A stretch of DNA of 64,000 nucleotides from an uncultured Clostridia bacterium (GTDB lineage: Bacteria; Bacillota; Clostridia; UMGS1810), in contig CAKSTL010000010.1 of assembly GCA_934500875.1 (NCBI GenBank), positions 1 to 64,000 of the forward strand. Direction: 5' to 3'. Of the stretch, positions 16,359-26,689 are shown piece by piece. The notes under the pieces are model-generated. The model had not been told where the DNA came from. It was given only the letters and a program-made list of their open reading frames with translations, and did no database searches. Position numbers and translations under genes: made by a program. The stretch's first letter is position 1, and each line of letters begins with the position of its first letter.

Positions 16359-18095
16359 ATGAAAAAAACAATTATTGCACTTACTTTCGCTTCGCTCCTT
16401 TTAAATTCCGCATTTGCCGCAAACGGTATATACGGCTCATACGATAAGGATACAAAAACCGTTACGGTAAGCGGAAACATAGAAAATTATCCGAACAACA
16501 GCGTAATCGTTACGGTTTTAAAGAGCGGAAAACAGGATTTGTCAGGCATAACAAAGGATAATACAAACGAATACATTCTTCATTACGAGCAGTGCGTGAC
16601 AAACGAAAACGGCGAATTTAACATATCGTACAAAACCGAGAGCGACGGTATTTTTAAGGTTATTGCCAATACCGGCGACAAAACAAAATATGCCGAGGGA
16701 ATTTTATCCTACGGCGATGGATATTTAAAAGCGGTTATCAAAGACCGCATAGAGCCTTTAAGGGACGCTGAAAACAAAAACAACGACCTTGCGCAGAGAA
16801 TTGCAAAATTAAGAGAAATCTTAAAAGAAGAGGGCGTAAGCGAGGTCTTGGGACTTTACAAAGAAAAGCTTCCCGGAAATGTTGAAGCATACAACGCAAG
16901 CGACAAGGCACTTGAAATTTTTCTTTCGCAAAAAGAAGAATATCCCGTTTCGGCAAAAGAATTTCAGACTGTTTTTGCCGGCGCAATGCTGACAGACGTT
17001 TTTAATAATGCCGGTGTTGACGAAATTTATAACTGTATAAAAGAATACAGGTCGTATTTCCCCGAGAAGTATTCCAAAATAATCGACGAATACGAAAAAC
17101 TTGCCGGTGAAAATGACAGTCTTTTGTCTGTCATAAACGAAAGACTCTGTAATGAAGAATTTTCTTCGGGCGAGGACATTGCATACAAAATCTGCGAGAC
17201 ATATGCCGTTGAAAGCGTAAACGCTATGGAAAACTACACGCAGTTTTCGGCATTTGTTCAGACTTTGGGCAAGGAAATCGGCTTTGATATGGATAAATAC
17301 AATTCCATAACTGCGCCGAAAGACAAAACAAACGTTGACAAAGCGGTTATAAAAAACAAAGCTTCGGCAGCGGATTTATCTTCGCTTATCAAATTGTTCT
17401 CGGATAAATGTGATGATGAAATAAACAGAGTTATCGACTCGGGCAACACATCTTCGGGAAGCGGCGGTTCATCTTCGGGCAAGGGCGGCGGACGCGGAAA
17501 CATAACCGTTCCGGTAACTGCACCCAATACTTCGGAAAATGAAAGCTCTGATTTTAAAGACCTTGAAAAGAGTCACTGGGCATACGATTACATAAAACAG
17601 CTTGCCGACAGCAAAATTATGTCGGGATACGGCGACAATACCGTTAAACCCGAAGGTCTTATAAAGCGTGAAGAGTTTGTAAAGCTTATTGTTTCTGCGT
17701 TTGACGGAGAAACACTTGCGGCAGATGTCAACTTTGACGACGTTGCAAAAAATGACTGGAGCTTTAAATACATTGCGTTTGCGGCAAAGAAAGGCTATGT
17801 AAGAGGAATTTCTGAAAATCTTTTCGGCTACGGAAGCTATATAACAAGAGAGGACTGCGCAACCGTTATAAAAAATGTTTGCGCATCAAACGGCATAACA
17901 TTGGAGCCGATCAGAGAATATCCGGGCTTTGCCGACGCTGACAGAATTTCATCTTACGCAGCAGACAGCATAGAGCTTCTCTACAGAGCGGGTGTTATAG
18001 ACGGCACGGGAGAAAACTTTGAGCCGAAGGACAATGTAACACGTGCACAGACAGCAAAAATCATTTGCGGTATTTTAAAAATCAGGAAGGGATAA
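16359..18095 (+). CDS. SLH-domain surface protein (C-terminal SLH)
   Basis: A 578-residue exported protein: signal peptide (1-20), an Ig/bacterial-Ig-like N-domain, a mostly helical central region, a Gly/Ser linker near 367-385, and three S-layer homology repeats from about 395 to the end. The repeats begin LEKSHWAYDYIKQLADSKIMSG, NFDDVAKNDWSFKYIAFAA and YPGFADADRISSYAADSIEL. SLH repeats bind pyruvylated secondary cell wall polymers in Firmicutes, so this protein is probably anchored to the wall. The position inside the enzyme cluster suggests it displays or scaffolds the neighbouring proteins. GGGAGG precedes the ATG. Confidence 0.85.
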   Translation: MKKTIIALTFASLLLNSAFAANGIYGSYDKDTKTVTVSGNIENYPNNSVIVTVLKSGKQDLSGITKDNTNEYILHYEQCVTNENGEFNISYKTESDGIFKVIANTGDKTKYAEGILSYGDGYLKAVIKDRIEPLRDAENKNNDLAQRIAKLREILKEEGVSEVLGLYKEKLPGNVEAYNASDKALEIFLSQKEEYPVSAKEFQTVFAGAMLTDVFNNAGVDEIYNCIKEYRSYFPEKYSKIIDEYEKLAGENDSLLSVINERLCNEEFSSGEDIAYKICETYAVESVNAMENYTQFSAFVQTLGKEIGFDMDKYNSITAPKDKTNVDKAVIKNKASAADLSSLIKLFSDKCDDEINRVIDSGNTSSGSGGSSSGKGGGRGNITVPVTAPNTSENESSDFKDLEKSHWAYDYIKQLADSKIMSGYGDNTVKPEGLIKREEFVKLIVSAFDGETLAADVNFDDVAKNDWSFKYIAFAAKKGYVRGISENLFGYGSYITREDCATVIKNVCASNGITLEPIREYPGFADADRISSYAADSIELLYRAGVIDGTGENFEPKDNVTRAQTAKIICGILKIRKG

Positions 18096-18102
18096 TGTGA
18101 AT

Positions 18103-20922
18103 ATGAAAAAAAATATACTTTCATTTGTACTTGCGCTCATTATTCTTGTATCGTGTTTTTCGTTTTCCGCTTATGCCTTCAGCGTTCCGAAAAACCTTAA
18201 AAACGAATACAGGCTGCTTGACAGCATAGGCGCATTTGAAAACACGGATATAAGCGACAATACAATTTTTGTGACACGTGCGCAGTTTGCTGCCTCGGTG
18301 TGCAATCTTTTTAACATTGACGGCGTTTCGTTTCCCGACGGCGGCTATTTTGCAGACGTTAAAAGCGACAATGTTGCTTACACTGCAATAAATTCATTAA
18401 GAGCGCTCGGATATATTTCGGGAACGGATTTAAATATGTTTTCACCGACCGAAAATATAAAAATAGAGCACGCAGTAAAAATTATAATTTCAGTGCTCGG
18501 AAACAAGCCTGTTGCAGAGGGAGTGGGAACAGGAATAAAGGGATACATTGACGTTGCAAAAACGCTTGGAATATGGAAAGCGGATTATAAATATGATGAG
18601 CTTATTATGAAAGAAGATTTCGTCAGTATGCTCTATGATGTGCTTTTCTCGTATCCTATCGAGATAACGGGCATCACAGCCGACAGCATTAAATACGAAA
18701 CCGACAAGGACGAAACCGTATTGTCGAAATATTACGATATATACGAAGAAACTGCGGTTGTTGAGAGCGTTAATCCCAAGGGTATTGATTCCGACGGAGA
18801 ATCGGCAGCATATATCGGCGGCGTGTTATACAAGGCAGGCAGCACTGACGTTTACGATTTTCTCGGATATGAAGCGGACTTTTTCTATCATCTCAACGAA
18901 AAGAGCGGCGTTAAAACCTTGGTATGCGTGTCGCCCTCGGAAAACAGCGAGGTTTTAAAAATTTCGAGCGAGGATATCGGCGGATTTTCCGGCAGCGCTT
19001 ATACATACAGCGAGGACGGAAGGGATAAAACCGCAAAGATTGCCTCAGATGCGGATTTTTATCTTAACGGCGCAAAAATCAACTACAGCAAAAGCCTTGC
19101 CGTTCCGGAATACGGCAGCGTCACGCTTATTAAATATTCTTCAAAAAGCGCTGCTGGATACAATGCGGTTGTGATTGAGGATAATAAATATGCAGTGGTT
19201 AAAAGCCTTAATACCGACGATAATTCGCTTGCTTTTGACGACAGTATTACTTACACCGTTAAAAACGGATTTTCATTTGACACTGTTACAAAAAATGCAA
19301 TTTCGCCGTCAGGAAATTCCGATTTTTACTACATTGTTTCGGACAGCGCAAACAATGCAAAATCCTTTACAGACCTTGCAAAGGGTATGATTGTCACACT
19401 TAATATGAACCCGGACGGCGAGGGCGCAAGAGTGCGTTTTTCGGATAAAAAAATTACCGGAAAGGTTTCTGAAATTTCTTCGGACTTTGAAACCGTAAAA
19501 ATAGGCACCGAAAACTATGACGTGCGTTATCCGCTTATTTCAAAGGACAAAATCTTTTTGGGTCTTGATGCGGAATTTTATCTTGATTCCGACGGTAAGA
19601 TTGTATACTTAAAAAACAGCTCAAACGGCTACAGAAAAGGATTTGCGGTAAGATTTTTCATTCCCGAGGATAAAAAAGACGGCGTGAGAGCAGTAATTTT
19701 TGATATGGACGCAAAGGTGCCTTCCGAGGTTGACGTTGCGGATAAGGTTAAGGTTGACGGCGTTGTAAAAACGGTGGAAACGGCTGCTGACGCAAAAGAG
19801 CTTCAGGAAAAATGCCGCAGAACGTTTTATGTAAGCGCAACTTCCCCAACTCCTTACAGAACGTTTGAATTTTTGCAGTTTAAGCTTAATTCAAAGGGCG
19901 AGCTTAACGAAATTAATCTTGTCGGCTCACCGAACGTTCCTGATTTTACACGCAAAAATACAATCGAAGAGAATATGAGCGAGCTTCTTGTCCGCCACGC
20001 ATTAAATACAATAGGCGACAAGGCAATATTCAATGATTCCACGCTCTATGCTTCAATTCCGTACACCACAGGCGCTACTGAGAGCTATCTTGACAATGCG
20101 GAATATTTTATTGACGTAAGAACAAAATATCTTCTTTCAAACGATTACAAGATAGGTAACTACTGCGACCTTTACTATTTTGACGATGATATGGTAATCG
20201 ACGCAATTGTAAAATTCGGCTTCAACTTAAAAACCGATTCTTTAAACGATACCTTATCGAAATACAGAATGATTCCTGCGTCGTTTAACGATATTGCTAT
20301 GGTAAAGAAAATTACCAAAACGGTTCTTGACGGCGATACGGCAGACAAAATAAGCTTTATAACGGCTACCGGCGAAGAAAAGGAATATATCGTTTCTCCG
20401 AAATACGCATCCGACGTAAACGACGATTTCTCGCTGTACGAACAGGGTCTTGATGTAGGCGACGTATTTGCGTATCTCACCAAAAACGACTTGGTCGGAA
20501 ACTTTGTAAAGGTATATGACGCAAGCGTAAAAGATGTTAAGAGTGCATTTTTGGGTGCGCCGCTCAGCTATCTTGATACCTGGTCGGCAAAGCCTTCAAA
20601 GAACGTAAAGGTTGATGAGGCTACCTCAACATCCGGTTCGTACTCTGCAACTTACCGTCTGACTGCGGGCAGCGTATATGAAATAAAGGGCAATGTTATG
20701 GCAGTGTCGCTCGGCAATACAACCGGCGATTCAAACCTTGCTTATTTTGATATAACCAATGTTCCGATTTTGGTGTATGACCGCACGGGCGGAAAAGAAA
20801 CGGTTAAACTCGGCTCGGAGGCCGACGTTAAATCTGCGGTTGTTTACGGCGATAATGCGTCAAAAACAGCTGTTCATATAAGGTCGGGAAAAATGCGTGC
20901 CGTTATGATATTTAACTATTAA
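18103..20922 (+). CDS. SLH-domain surface protein (N-terminal SLH)
   Basis: A 939-residue exported protein with signal peptide (MKKNILSFVLALIILVSCFSFSAYA), then divergent S-layer homology repeats over about residues 30-200 (VTRAQFAASVCNLF, YFADVKSDNVAYTAINSL, KEDFVSMLYDVL). The remaining ~700 residues are beta-rich and repetitive in style, with many short extracellular-type segments, and match no domain I can name. ATG at 18103 is preferred; GTG at 18097 is possible. Three bases or so separate it from the preceding SLH gene, so both are in one operon. It is probably a wall-bound surface protein with SLH at the opposite end from its neighbour. Confidence 0.75.
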   Translation: MKKNILSFVLALIILVSCFSFSAYAFSVPKNLKNEYRLLDSIGAFENTDISDNTIFVTRAQFAASVCNLFNIDGVSFPDGGYFADVKSDNVAYTAINSLRALGYISGTDLNMFSPTENIKIEHAVKIIISVLGNKPVAEGVGTGIKGYIDVAKTLGIWKADYKYDELIMKEDFVSMLYDVLFSYPIEITGITADSIKYETDKDETVLSKYYDIYEETAVVESVNPKGIDSDGESAAYIGGVLYKAGSTDVYDFLGYEADFFYHLNEKSGVKTLVCVSPSENSEVLKISSEDIGGFSGSAYTYSEDGRDKTAKIASDADFYLNGAKINYSKSLAVPEYGSVTLIKYSSKSAAGYNAVVIEDNKYAVVKSLNTDDNSLAFDDSITYTVKNGFSFDTVTKNAISPSGNSDFYYIVSDSANNAKSFTDLAKGMIVTLNMNPDGEGARVRFSDKKITGKVSEISSDFETVKIGTENYDVRYPLISKDKIFLGLDAEFYLDSDGKIVYLKNSSNGYRKGFAVRFFIPEDKKDGVRAVIFDMDAKVPSEVDVADKVKVDGVVKTVETAADAKELQEKCRRTFYVSATSPTPYRTFEFLQFKLNSKGELNEINLVGSPNVPDFTRKNTIEENMSELLVRHALNTIGDKAIFNDSTLYASIPYTTGATESYLDNAEYFIDVRTKYLLSNDYKIGNYCDLYYFDDDMVIDAIVKFGFNLKTDSLNDTLSKYRMIPASFNDIAMVKKITKTVLDGDTADKISFITATGEEKEYIVSPKYASDVNDDFSLYEQGLDVGDVFAYLTKNDLVGNFVKVYDASVKDVKSAFLGAPLSYLDTWSAKPSKNVKVDEATSTSGSYSATYRLTAGSVYEIKGNVMAVSLGNTTGDSNLAYFDITNVPILVYDRTGGKETVKLGSEADVKSAVVYGDNASKTAVHIRSGKMRAVMIFNY

Positions 20923-20937
20923 AAAAGGGGTGTAAAA

Positions 20938-23900
20938 ATGAGAAAATTTTGGTTGTTTGTTTGTGTTATGTTTGTTTTTACATCAGTCTGCCCATCTTAT
21001 GTATTTTCGGCAGACGGGTATACTGTTGTACGGCAGAGCGGCTGCAACGCACTTGACGACGGGATTGACAAGGTGGTAAAAAGAAATCTTGACGACATTT
21101 CGGCAGCGTCCGGTATTATTGCGGACGACAAGGTTATAGCGGCAAAGGGTACGTTTTCGGAAACTTCCGCAACAAGTGACAATAACTATTTGGAATTTTC
21201 GGTAAACAATAACCTTAACAGCGGAAATTACGATTATGCGATTGTTGAATTTGACGCTCTTTTAAAGGGCGAAAAAAACAGTCTTGCCGTAACGTTCCGC
21301 ATTCCTTCAAAGAGCGATAAAAATATTTGCAAGGCATATATTGAAAATGCCGAGAATGCAAATAACGTATGGTCGAGCTACAACGGCGGACTTCGTACAA
21401 ACGCATTTGTAACGCGCGGCGAGTGGCACAAAATAGCCGTTGCAATACCTATGTACGGCGATAACATTACCGACAGCTCTACAAAAATCCTCAAGGACGA
21501 ATATAAGAACGTAAGGATTTTTGTTGACGGAAAAGAAGGACGCTACGGTCCAAAAAGGATAGAACTTCCTTTAATCTCAAAGCCGTTGGATGTTTTTAAG
21601 GCAGATGCCGGCATAAGAATAGGCTTTGACACGCAGGGTACAACAACGACAAATTATGAAACGTATATTAACAATGTTTCGATAAAGGGATATGTCGGCG
21701 CAAAGCTTGAATATGACAAAGACGACCCCACGCCCGACCCTGACCCCGCCCCGAAGCCGTCAACTGAAACGGAAGAGATTGTTTCAAATAATGATTTTAT
21801 GAGCGGCAGAACGCTTTCGGATATAGAAAGCGCTGCGCTTGAGGGAAAAGTTTTTGAAAAGGCTCTTTCGGGCGGACAAATTGAGTATGCGTTAACCGAC
21901 GCTCAAAAAAGCAAAATATCCGACGGCGACGTTATGATTCTTGAGGCTTATGTCCGCACAAAGGACAAAAGCGGAAAAATTGCTTTTGATGTTATCGGTG
22001 CAAACGGCAAATCCTATATGCAAAACGATTCCAATGATTTGTATATCGACGAATCCGACAACGGAAAAAATCTTTATTACATAACAAGTTCGTGGTCGAG
22101 AATAAGTATGCCGTATATTTCGGGTGCAGACGAGAGCACGCTGAAAATTGATACCGACGAAAATACGTATATTGCTTCCGTAACGCTTTCAAAGCCTGTG
22201 GAAAAGCAGCTTGACACTGCGGGCAAAACAGTGATAAACGATTTTATAATGTATGAAAAATCGGGTATGTACGATTTGTCGGGCGCAGCGGAAAATGTGC
22301 TTACAAAAACGTTTGATTCTTCCATAACCGCAGTTTGCGATACCGTTTTGTCGCCTGACGGAAAATATCTTTACACCGTCGGCGGAGGTACGCTTTATAT
22401 TTCATCTTTGGAGAACCCCGAAAATCCGAAAGTTATTGGAAAAATCAATAATCTCGGCGCACTCAGACAGATTGCGATACCGGAAAAGAACCCCGATTTG
22501 CTTGTTGTTACCGGCAGACAGTGCGGAGTAACCCTTATTGATATTTACGATAAGACAAACCCCAAAAAAGCCGCAAAGTATGATTCGATAGAATATGCAA
22601 CCGGTCTTTGCATATGGGGCGATTATATGTTTGTTGCCGACAGGCTTTTCGGTGTTGAAATTGTCGATATATCCGACTTTACAAACGTTACCGAGGAGAG
22701 CAAGAAAGACGGTACGGCATACAAAAACGCTTTGTCAAAGCAGCTTGCGATTGCAAGGTGCGGCGAGGCACAGTCGTGCAGAGTTTACGACGGAATTTTG
22801 TATGCAGGCTTGTGGGGAGAACACAGAATTGATATGTTCGACTTAAGAAACGACATTTCAAATCCCGTGAAAATCGCCGAAATAAAATTAAGCGGCAAGG
22901 GTGACGGTATGGCGGTTTCGGTAAAGAATTCAAAAACCTATCTTTATGCCGCAACAGGTCACCACACCGGAACATACTCCGGCGGAAAAGATACAAGAGC
23001 TAACCTTCAGGCAGGTCAGGGAAACGGATTTGATATTTTTGACGTTACCGATATAGTTGCAAACGGCAAAAACGGCAAGGCGGAATATCTTTCAACCGTA
23101 AGATCTGACGGCAGGTTTTCGTATTCGCTCTACGATTACTGGTCGGTTAAATATGCCCAAAACAACGGCAGAGAGTATATCTATTTCGGCTCAAGCCTTA
23201 ACGGATTTTATATCTATGACGTTACAGACAAAACCGCTCCGAAAAGACTTTCTCATACGGTTATGAACGTCAAGGGCGGCACAAAGCTTACAAGCGGACT
23301 TATTCCTTATGACCAGACAGAATATACCCGTTCTCCCGTGTGCGGTTTTGACACATTGAACGGATACATCTACATAGGCGGAACAGTCAGCGGTGTGTAT
23401 GTTCAAAAGGATAGTTTTGCGTACAGAGCTGAATATGAAACGTGTGATATTTCACCGGCAGTGACGGATTCTTTCTATAATCTTTCATTGCCCGAAGGTA
23501 TTGGCGATACTGTTTTCTACAGAAAATCGGACGAGCAAATCCAGTCTGTAAGGGTTTATGCAAAGGACGGTGCGGAGTATATCTTTGCTGCGTGCGGAAC
23601 AGGCGGAATAAAGGTATTTGACACAAATCTCAATGTGCTTTACACATATCCGTCAAAAGATATCACATCCGACATCTACATTGCGGGAAATACCTTGTAT
23701 GCTGCGGACGGTCAGGCAGGTTTAAGATTCTTTGCAATCGGCGATGAAGCATACCTTACGGAGATAGGCAAGGCTTACAATCATGAGGGTGCGTCCTCAC
23801 CCATCAAACAGGTTGTTGTTACAAGTGACGGAAAATGGGCAGTTATGCAGGCAGGCTTAAGAATGCAGGTTGCAAATGTTTCGGATGTGAATAATCCGAA

Positions 23901-24768
23901 ATTTGCGGCAAAACCGAGTGTTCCTATCTATACAAGACAGATTATGGCCGGATTTGTAAAGGACACCGGCGCTGACGGAAACGAATATGACAGATTTGCA
24001 GTTGTTTACGGTTATACAAAAGCAGGAGTTTTGATAGACTTTGCATCTGATACTCCGAAGATTACTCAGTTCGGCTCTGTTGCGGCGGCAGGAATTAACG
24101 GCGGACTCTCTGTTGCAAAGGACGGCAAGACAGTTATTGCATCCGGCGTCGTAGACGAAACTACAAGATATCTTATAGTTGACGGTTATAGTGATTTTAA
24201 AAATATCTCTTCAAGCTACAAATTTTCTTGGAGGAACGGGGTATGGAGAACCGAGGGTGACAATCTTCCCCAAAATATGGTCGGAAAACCGTATATAAAC
24301 GGTGATATAATGACAGTTTCGGATATGATTGGCGGTACGGTTTCAATGATTGATATAAAAGATATTAAAAATCCCAAAGCACTTGCGTGGTTTAAGGCAA
24401 ACGGCACACCGAATATTTCGTATGCTTCGGACAGCTGCATTATTCTTACGCTCGGATATCAGGGAATTGTAAAAATCAATCTTGATAAATCAGACGATAT
24501 CAGGTTTGCAAAATCGGGTATTAATATTACAAACGAAAACGGTGCTTTGAGCGCTGCTGCAAATAACTTCTCGGACAATACCGCAAGAGTGATTGCCGCA
24601 AGATATACACAAGACGGCGCACTTGAGTCTGTTGAGTTTTTAAAGGATGTGCAGCCGCAGAGCAAATCAGAGGTTTTTAAAATTAACAATAACGGCGGAT
24701 ACACAAAGGTATTCTTGATGGGCGCTGACACTATTTATCCTCTGTGCCCGGGCAAAACATTAAAATAA
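20938..24768 (+). CDS. Secreted LVIVD beta-propeller protein with lectin-like N-domain
   Basis: A 1276-residue exported protein. After a signal peptide (to about 25), residues 30-255 look like a concanavalin-type lectin fold (YAIVEFDALLKGEKNSLAVTFRI ... RGEWHKIAVAIPMYG). A Pro-rich linker (DDPTPDPDPAPKPS) and a second sandwich-like domain follow. From about 430 to 1190 there is a series of LVIVD-type beta-propeller repeats (GRQCGVTLIDIYDKTNPKKA, LFGVEIVDISDF, NGFYIYDVTDKTAPKR, SGVYVQKDS). LVIVD propellers are surface proteins of unknown biochemical role. It is the last gene of the secreted cluster. Function in substrate binding is an inference. Confidence 0.75.
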   Translation: MRKFWLFVCVMFVFTSVCPSYVFSADGYTVVRQSGCNALDDGIDKVVKRNLDDISAASGIIADDKVIAAKGTFSETSATSDNNYLEFSVNNNLNSGNYDYAIVEFDALLKGEKNSLAVTFRIPSKSDKNICKAYIENAENANNVWSSYNGGLRTNAFVTRGEWHKIAVAIPMYGDNITDSSTKILKDEYKNVRIFVDGKEGRYGPKRIELPLISKPLDVFKADAGIRIGFDTQGTTTTNYETYINNVSIKGYVGAKLEYDKDDPTPDPDPAPKPSTETEEIVSNNDFMSGRTLSDIESAALEGKVFEKALSGGQIEYALTDAQKSKISDGDVMILEAYVRTKDKSGKIAFDVIGANGKSYMQNDSNDLYIDESDNGKNLYYITSSWSRISMPYISGADESTLKIDTDENTYIASVTLSKPVEKQLDTAGKTVINDFIMYEKSGMYDLSGAAENVLTKTFDSSITAVCDTVLSPDGKYLYTVGGGTLYISSLENPENPKVIGKINNLGALRQIAIPEKNPDLLVVTGRQCGVTLIDIYDKTNPKKAAKYDSIEYATGLCIWGDYMFVADRLFGVEIVDISDFTNVTEESKKDGTAYKNALSKQLAIARCGEAQSCRVYDGILYAGLWGEHRIDMFDLRNDISNPVKIAEIKLSGKGDGMAVSVKNSKTYLYAATGHHTGTYSGGKDTRANLQAGQGNGFDIFDVTDIVANGKNGKAEYLSTVRSDGRFSYSLYDYWSVKYAQNNGREYIYFGSSLNGFYIYDVTDKTAPKRLSHTVMNVKGGTKLTSGLIPYDQTEYTRSPVCGFDTLNGYIYIGGTVSGVYVQKDSFAYRAEYETCDISPAVTDSFYNLSLPEGIGDTVFYRKSDEQIQSVRVYAKDGAEYIFAACGTGGIKVFDTNLNVLYTYPSKDITSDIYIAGNTLYAADGQAGLRFFAIGDEAYLTEIGKAYNHEGASSPIKQVVVTSDGKWAVMQAGLRMQVANVSDVNNPKFAAKPSVPIYTRQIMAGFVKDTGADGNEYDRFAVVYGYTKAGVLIDFASDTPKITQFGSVAAAGINGGLSVAKDGKTVIASGVVDETTRYLIVDGYSDFKNISSSYKFSWRNGVWRTEGDNLPQNMVGKPYINGDIMTVSDMIGGTVSMIDIKDIKNPKALAWFKANGTPNISYASDSCIILTLGYQGIVKINLDKSDDIRFAKSGINITNENGALSAAANNFSDNTARVIAARYTQDGALESVEFLKDVQPQSKSEVFKINNNGGYTKVFLMGADTIYPLCPGKTLK

Positions 24769-24781
24769 TGAATGTTTTTCC

Positions 24782-24810
24782 TTGAAAAATATAATCTTTG
24801 GTGTTACAAT
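24782..24810 (+). promoter_or_regulatory. Promoter of galM
   Basis: TTGAAA (24782-24787), 17 bp, TACAAT (24805-24810). The 98-bp leader contains an imperfect hairpin (24827-24857, GGTC..GCCTCA / TGAGGC..GACC) without a T-run. Whether it regulates anything is unknown. Confidence 0.65.
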
Positions 24811-24908
24811 AAACTAAAGCGCAAATGGGTCTTGCCTCAAGACTGTGAGGCTTGACCTGCTTGCGGTTTATATAAAAGATTTATAAAACCGATAAGGGGC
24901 TGATAGGA

Positions 24909-25937
24909 TTGATTACAAAACGATTTTTCGGAAAAAGCGGCGGAAAGGACGTTTTTGCGTACGAGCTTGCAAACAAAGACAAGAGCCTTAAGGCAGAAAT
25001 AATTACCTACGGCGGCATATTAAGAACGCTTGTATATAACGGCACCGACGTTGTTCTGGGACGTGATACGATTGAAGAATATGAAAACAATGCAGGATGT
25101 TTCGGCGCTTTGATAGGCAGAAACTCAAACAGAATATTCGGCGGCGAGTTTTCTTTGAACGGCAAGAAATATACTCTTGCAAAAAACGATAACGGCGTTT
25201 GCAATCTTCACGGCGGAAATATCGGTTATAACAAAAGAGTGTGGGACGCAAAAGAGGTTGACGGCGACGAGCCGAGTCTTGTGCTTTCGCTTTTTGACCC
25301 CGACAAAACGGAAGGTTTTCCCGGTAATGTAAACGTTAAGGTTACGTATACCGTAACGTGCGACAATCAGCTTAAAATACACTATGAGGCAGAGTCGGAC
25401 GCTGATACGGTTATAAATCTTACGAACCATTCGTATTTTAATTTAAACGGTCACGCAAGCGGAAACACAGGTAACCACACATTTAAAATGGAGGCGTCGT
25501 TCTATACGCCCAACACCAAGGATTGCTATCCTTACGGCGAAATTCTTTCGGTTGAAGGCACGCCGTTTGATTTCAGAAAGGAAAAGAAACTTTCGGACGG
25601 TCTTAATGCCGATTTTGAGCAGATTAAGATGTTTAACGGTTTTGACCACAACTTTGTTCTTGACGGCTCGGGATACCGCAAATATGCCGTTGTTACGGGC
25701 GATATAAGCAAAATTACTATGGAATGTTATACCGATCTTCCCGGCGTTCAGCTCTATACCGGAAACGGAATTGAGCAGGGCAGAGTGTGCAAGGAAGGCG
25801 CTTTGTATGATACTCACGGCGGTTTTTGTCTTGAAACGCAAAAATTTCCCAATGCGACAAACATTCCATTCTTCCCAAGTATTTTTGTGAAAAAAGGCGA
25901 AAAGTACGACACCGTTTCGGCATATAAATTTGTTTAA
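24909..25937 (+). CDS. galM: Aldose 1-epimerase (mutarotase)
   Basis: Interconverts alpha and beta anomers of hexoses such as galactose, in the cytoplasm. The 342-residue length is normal for the family. Signature motifs are present: NRIFGGEFSLNGKKY, LHGG, the catalytic His in NLTNHSYFNL, the HNFVLD segment, and the catalytic Glu in FCLETQKFPN. The start is a TTG with AAGGGG about nine bases upstream. It is transcribed from its own promoter behind the secreted polysaccharide proteins, so it may process their products. It ends at a perfect 28-bp palindromic terminator. Confidence 0.93.
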   Translation: MITKRFFGKSGGKDVFAYELANKDKSLKAEIITYGGILRTLVYNGTDVVLGRDTIEEYENNAGCFGALIGRNSNRIFGGEFSLNGKKYTLAKNDNGVCNLHGGNIGYNKRVWDAKEVDGDEPSLVLSLFDPDKTEGFPGNVNVKVTYTVTCDNQLKIHYEAESDADTVINLTNHSYFNLNGHASGNTGNHTFKMEASFYTPNTKDCYPYGEILSVEGTPFDFRKEKKLSDGLNADFEQIKMFNGFDHNFVLDGSGYRKYAVVTGDISKITMECYTDLPGVQLYTGNGIEQGRVCKEGALYDTHGGFCLETQKFPNATNIPFFPSIFVKKGEKYDTVSAYKFV

Positions 25938-25956
25938 ACCGAATAAAGATAATTTT

Positions 25957-25989
25957 AAACCGCACTGTAGCTACAGTGCGGTTTGTTTT
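25957..25989 (+). terminator. Terminator with perfect 28-bp palindrome
   Basis: Bases 25957-25984 are a perfect palindrome (AAACCGCACTG on the left arm, TAGCTA at the centre), followed by GTTTTG. It lies between converging genes and may act on both. Confidence 0.75.
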
Positions 25990-26041
25990 GCGCATTTTTT
26001 CTGCACGGTCTTTTTATGCAGACTGTTTTCAGAGGGCTGTT

Positions 26042-26689
26042 TTATGCTTTTTGTATTAAGTCAATAATTTCGTGCGTTTTTTTCTCAATAAGCGAAAAAT
26101 CGTTTCTTTCGAGCACATCTTTCGGTATTACCGACGCTCCTGCCGCAAGTGCCGCCGCACCGGTTTTCATAAGCTCGCAGGCGGTATCTGCATTAACTCC
26201 GCCCGTTGTTATGAACGGAATGTGCGAAATGGGCGAGAGAATGTTTTTAAGATACGATATATTGTGCGGTTCAATGGGAAAAATTTTGACAATATCAGCG
26301 CCCATAGAGTATGCCGAAACAATTTCCGTCGGCGTAAATGCGCCGGGTATCGATATCATATTTTCTGCCTTTGTAAGCCTTATTATTTCGCCGTCGGTGT
26401 TGGGCGCCACAATAAACCTTGCGCCGGCATCCTTTGCCGGTTTGACAAACTCTTTTTTTACAACCGTACCTGCGCCCAAGAGCGCGTCGGGACACGTATT
26501 TTTTATTATTTCAAACGCTCTTTTTGTCTTTTCAACTGTATCTTCCTCAGAAGGATTAAAAGTGATTTCAAAAATTCTTGCACCGCCGTCATAGAGCGCT
26601 TTTGCGGTGTTCTCAAGCTTTTCTTCGGGTATGTTTCTTAAAATAGCAATAAATTTATGCTTTTTTATAAAATTCAATGTATCATTCAT
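26042..26689 (-). CDS. eda: KDPG/KHG aldolase
   Basis: Cleaves 2-keto-3-deoxy-6-phosphogluconate to pyruvate and glyceraldehyde-3-phosphate, the last step of the Entner-Doudoroff pathway. The 215-residue length fits. Family motifs include IAILRNIPEEKL, ARIFEITFNP, LLGAGTVVKKE, FIVAPNTD, the Schiff-base Lys in GADIVKIFPIE and PFITTGGVNADT. The ATG overlaps the end of the upstream dehydratase gene by eight bases, so translation is coupled. The matching kinase is at 3083-4105, far from this operon. Confidence 0.93.
   Translation of the reverse strand: MNDTLNFIKKHKFIAILRNIPEEKLENTAKALYDGGARIFEITFNPSEEDTVEKTKRAFEIIKNTCPDALLGAGTVVKKEFVKPAKDAGARFIVAPNTDGEIIRLTKAENMISIPGAFTPTEIVSAYSMGADIVKIFPIEPHNISYLKNILSPISHIPFITTGGVNADTACELMKTGAAALAAGASVIPKDVLERNDFSLIEKKTHEIIDLIQKA

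Noticed and set aside
24811..24908. Riboswitch or attenuator before galM
   Set aside because: The hairpin at 24827-24857 is imperfect, has no T-run and matches no riboswitch consensus I know.
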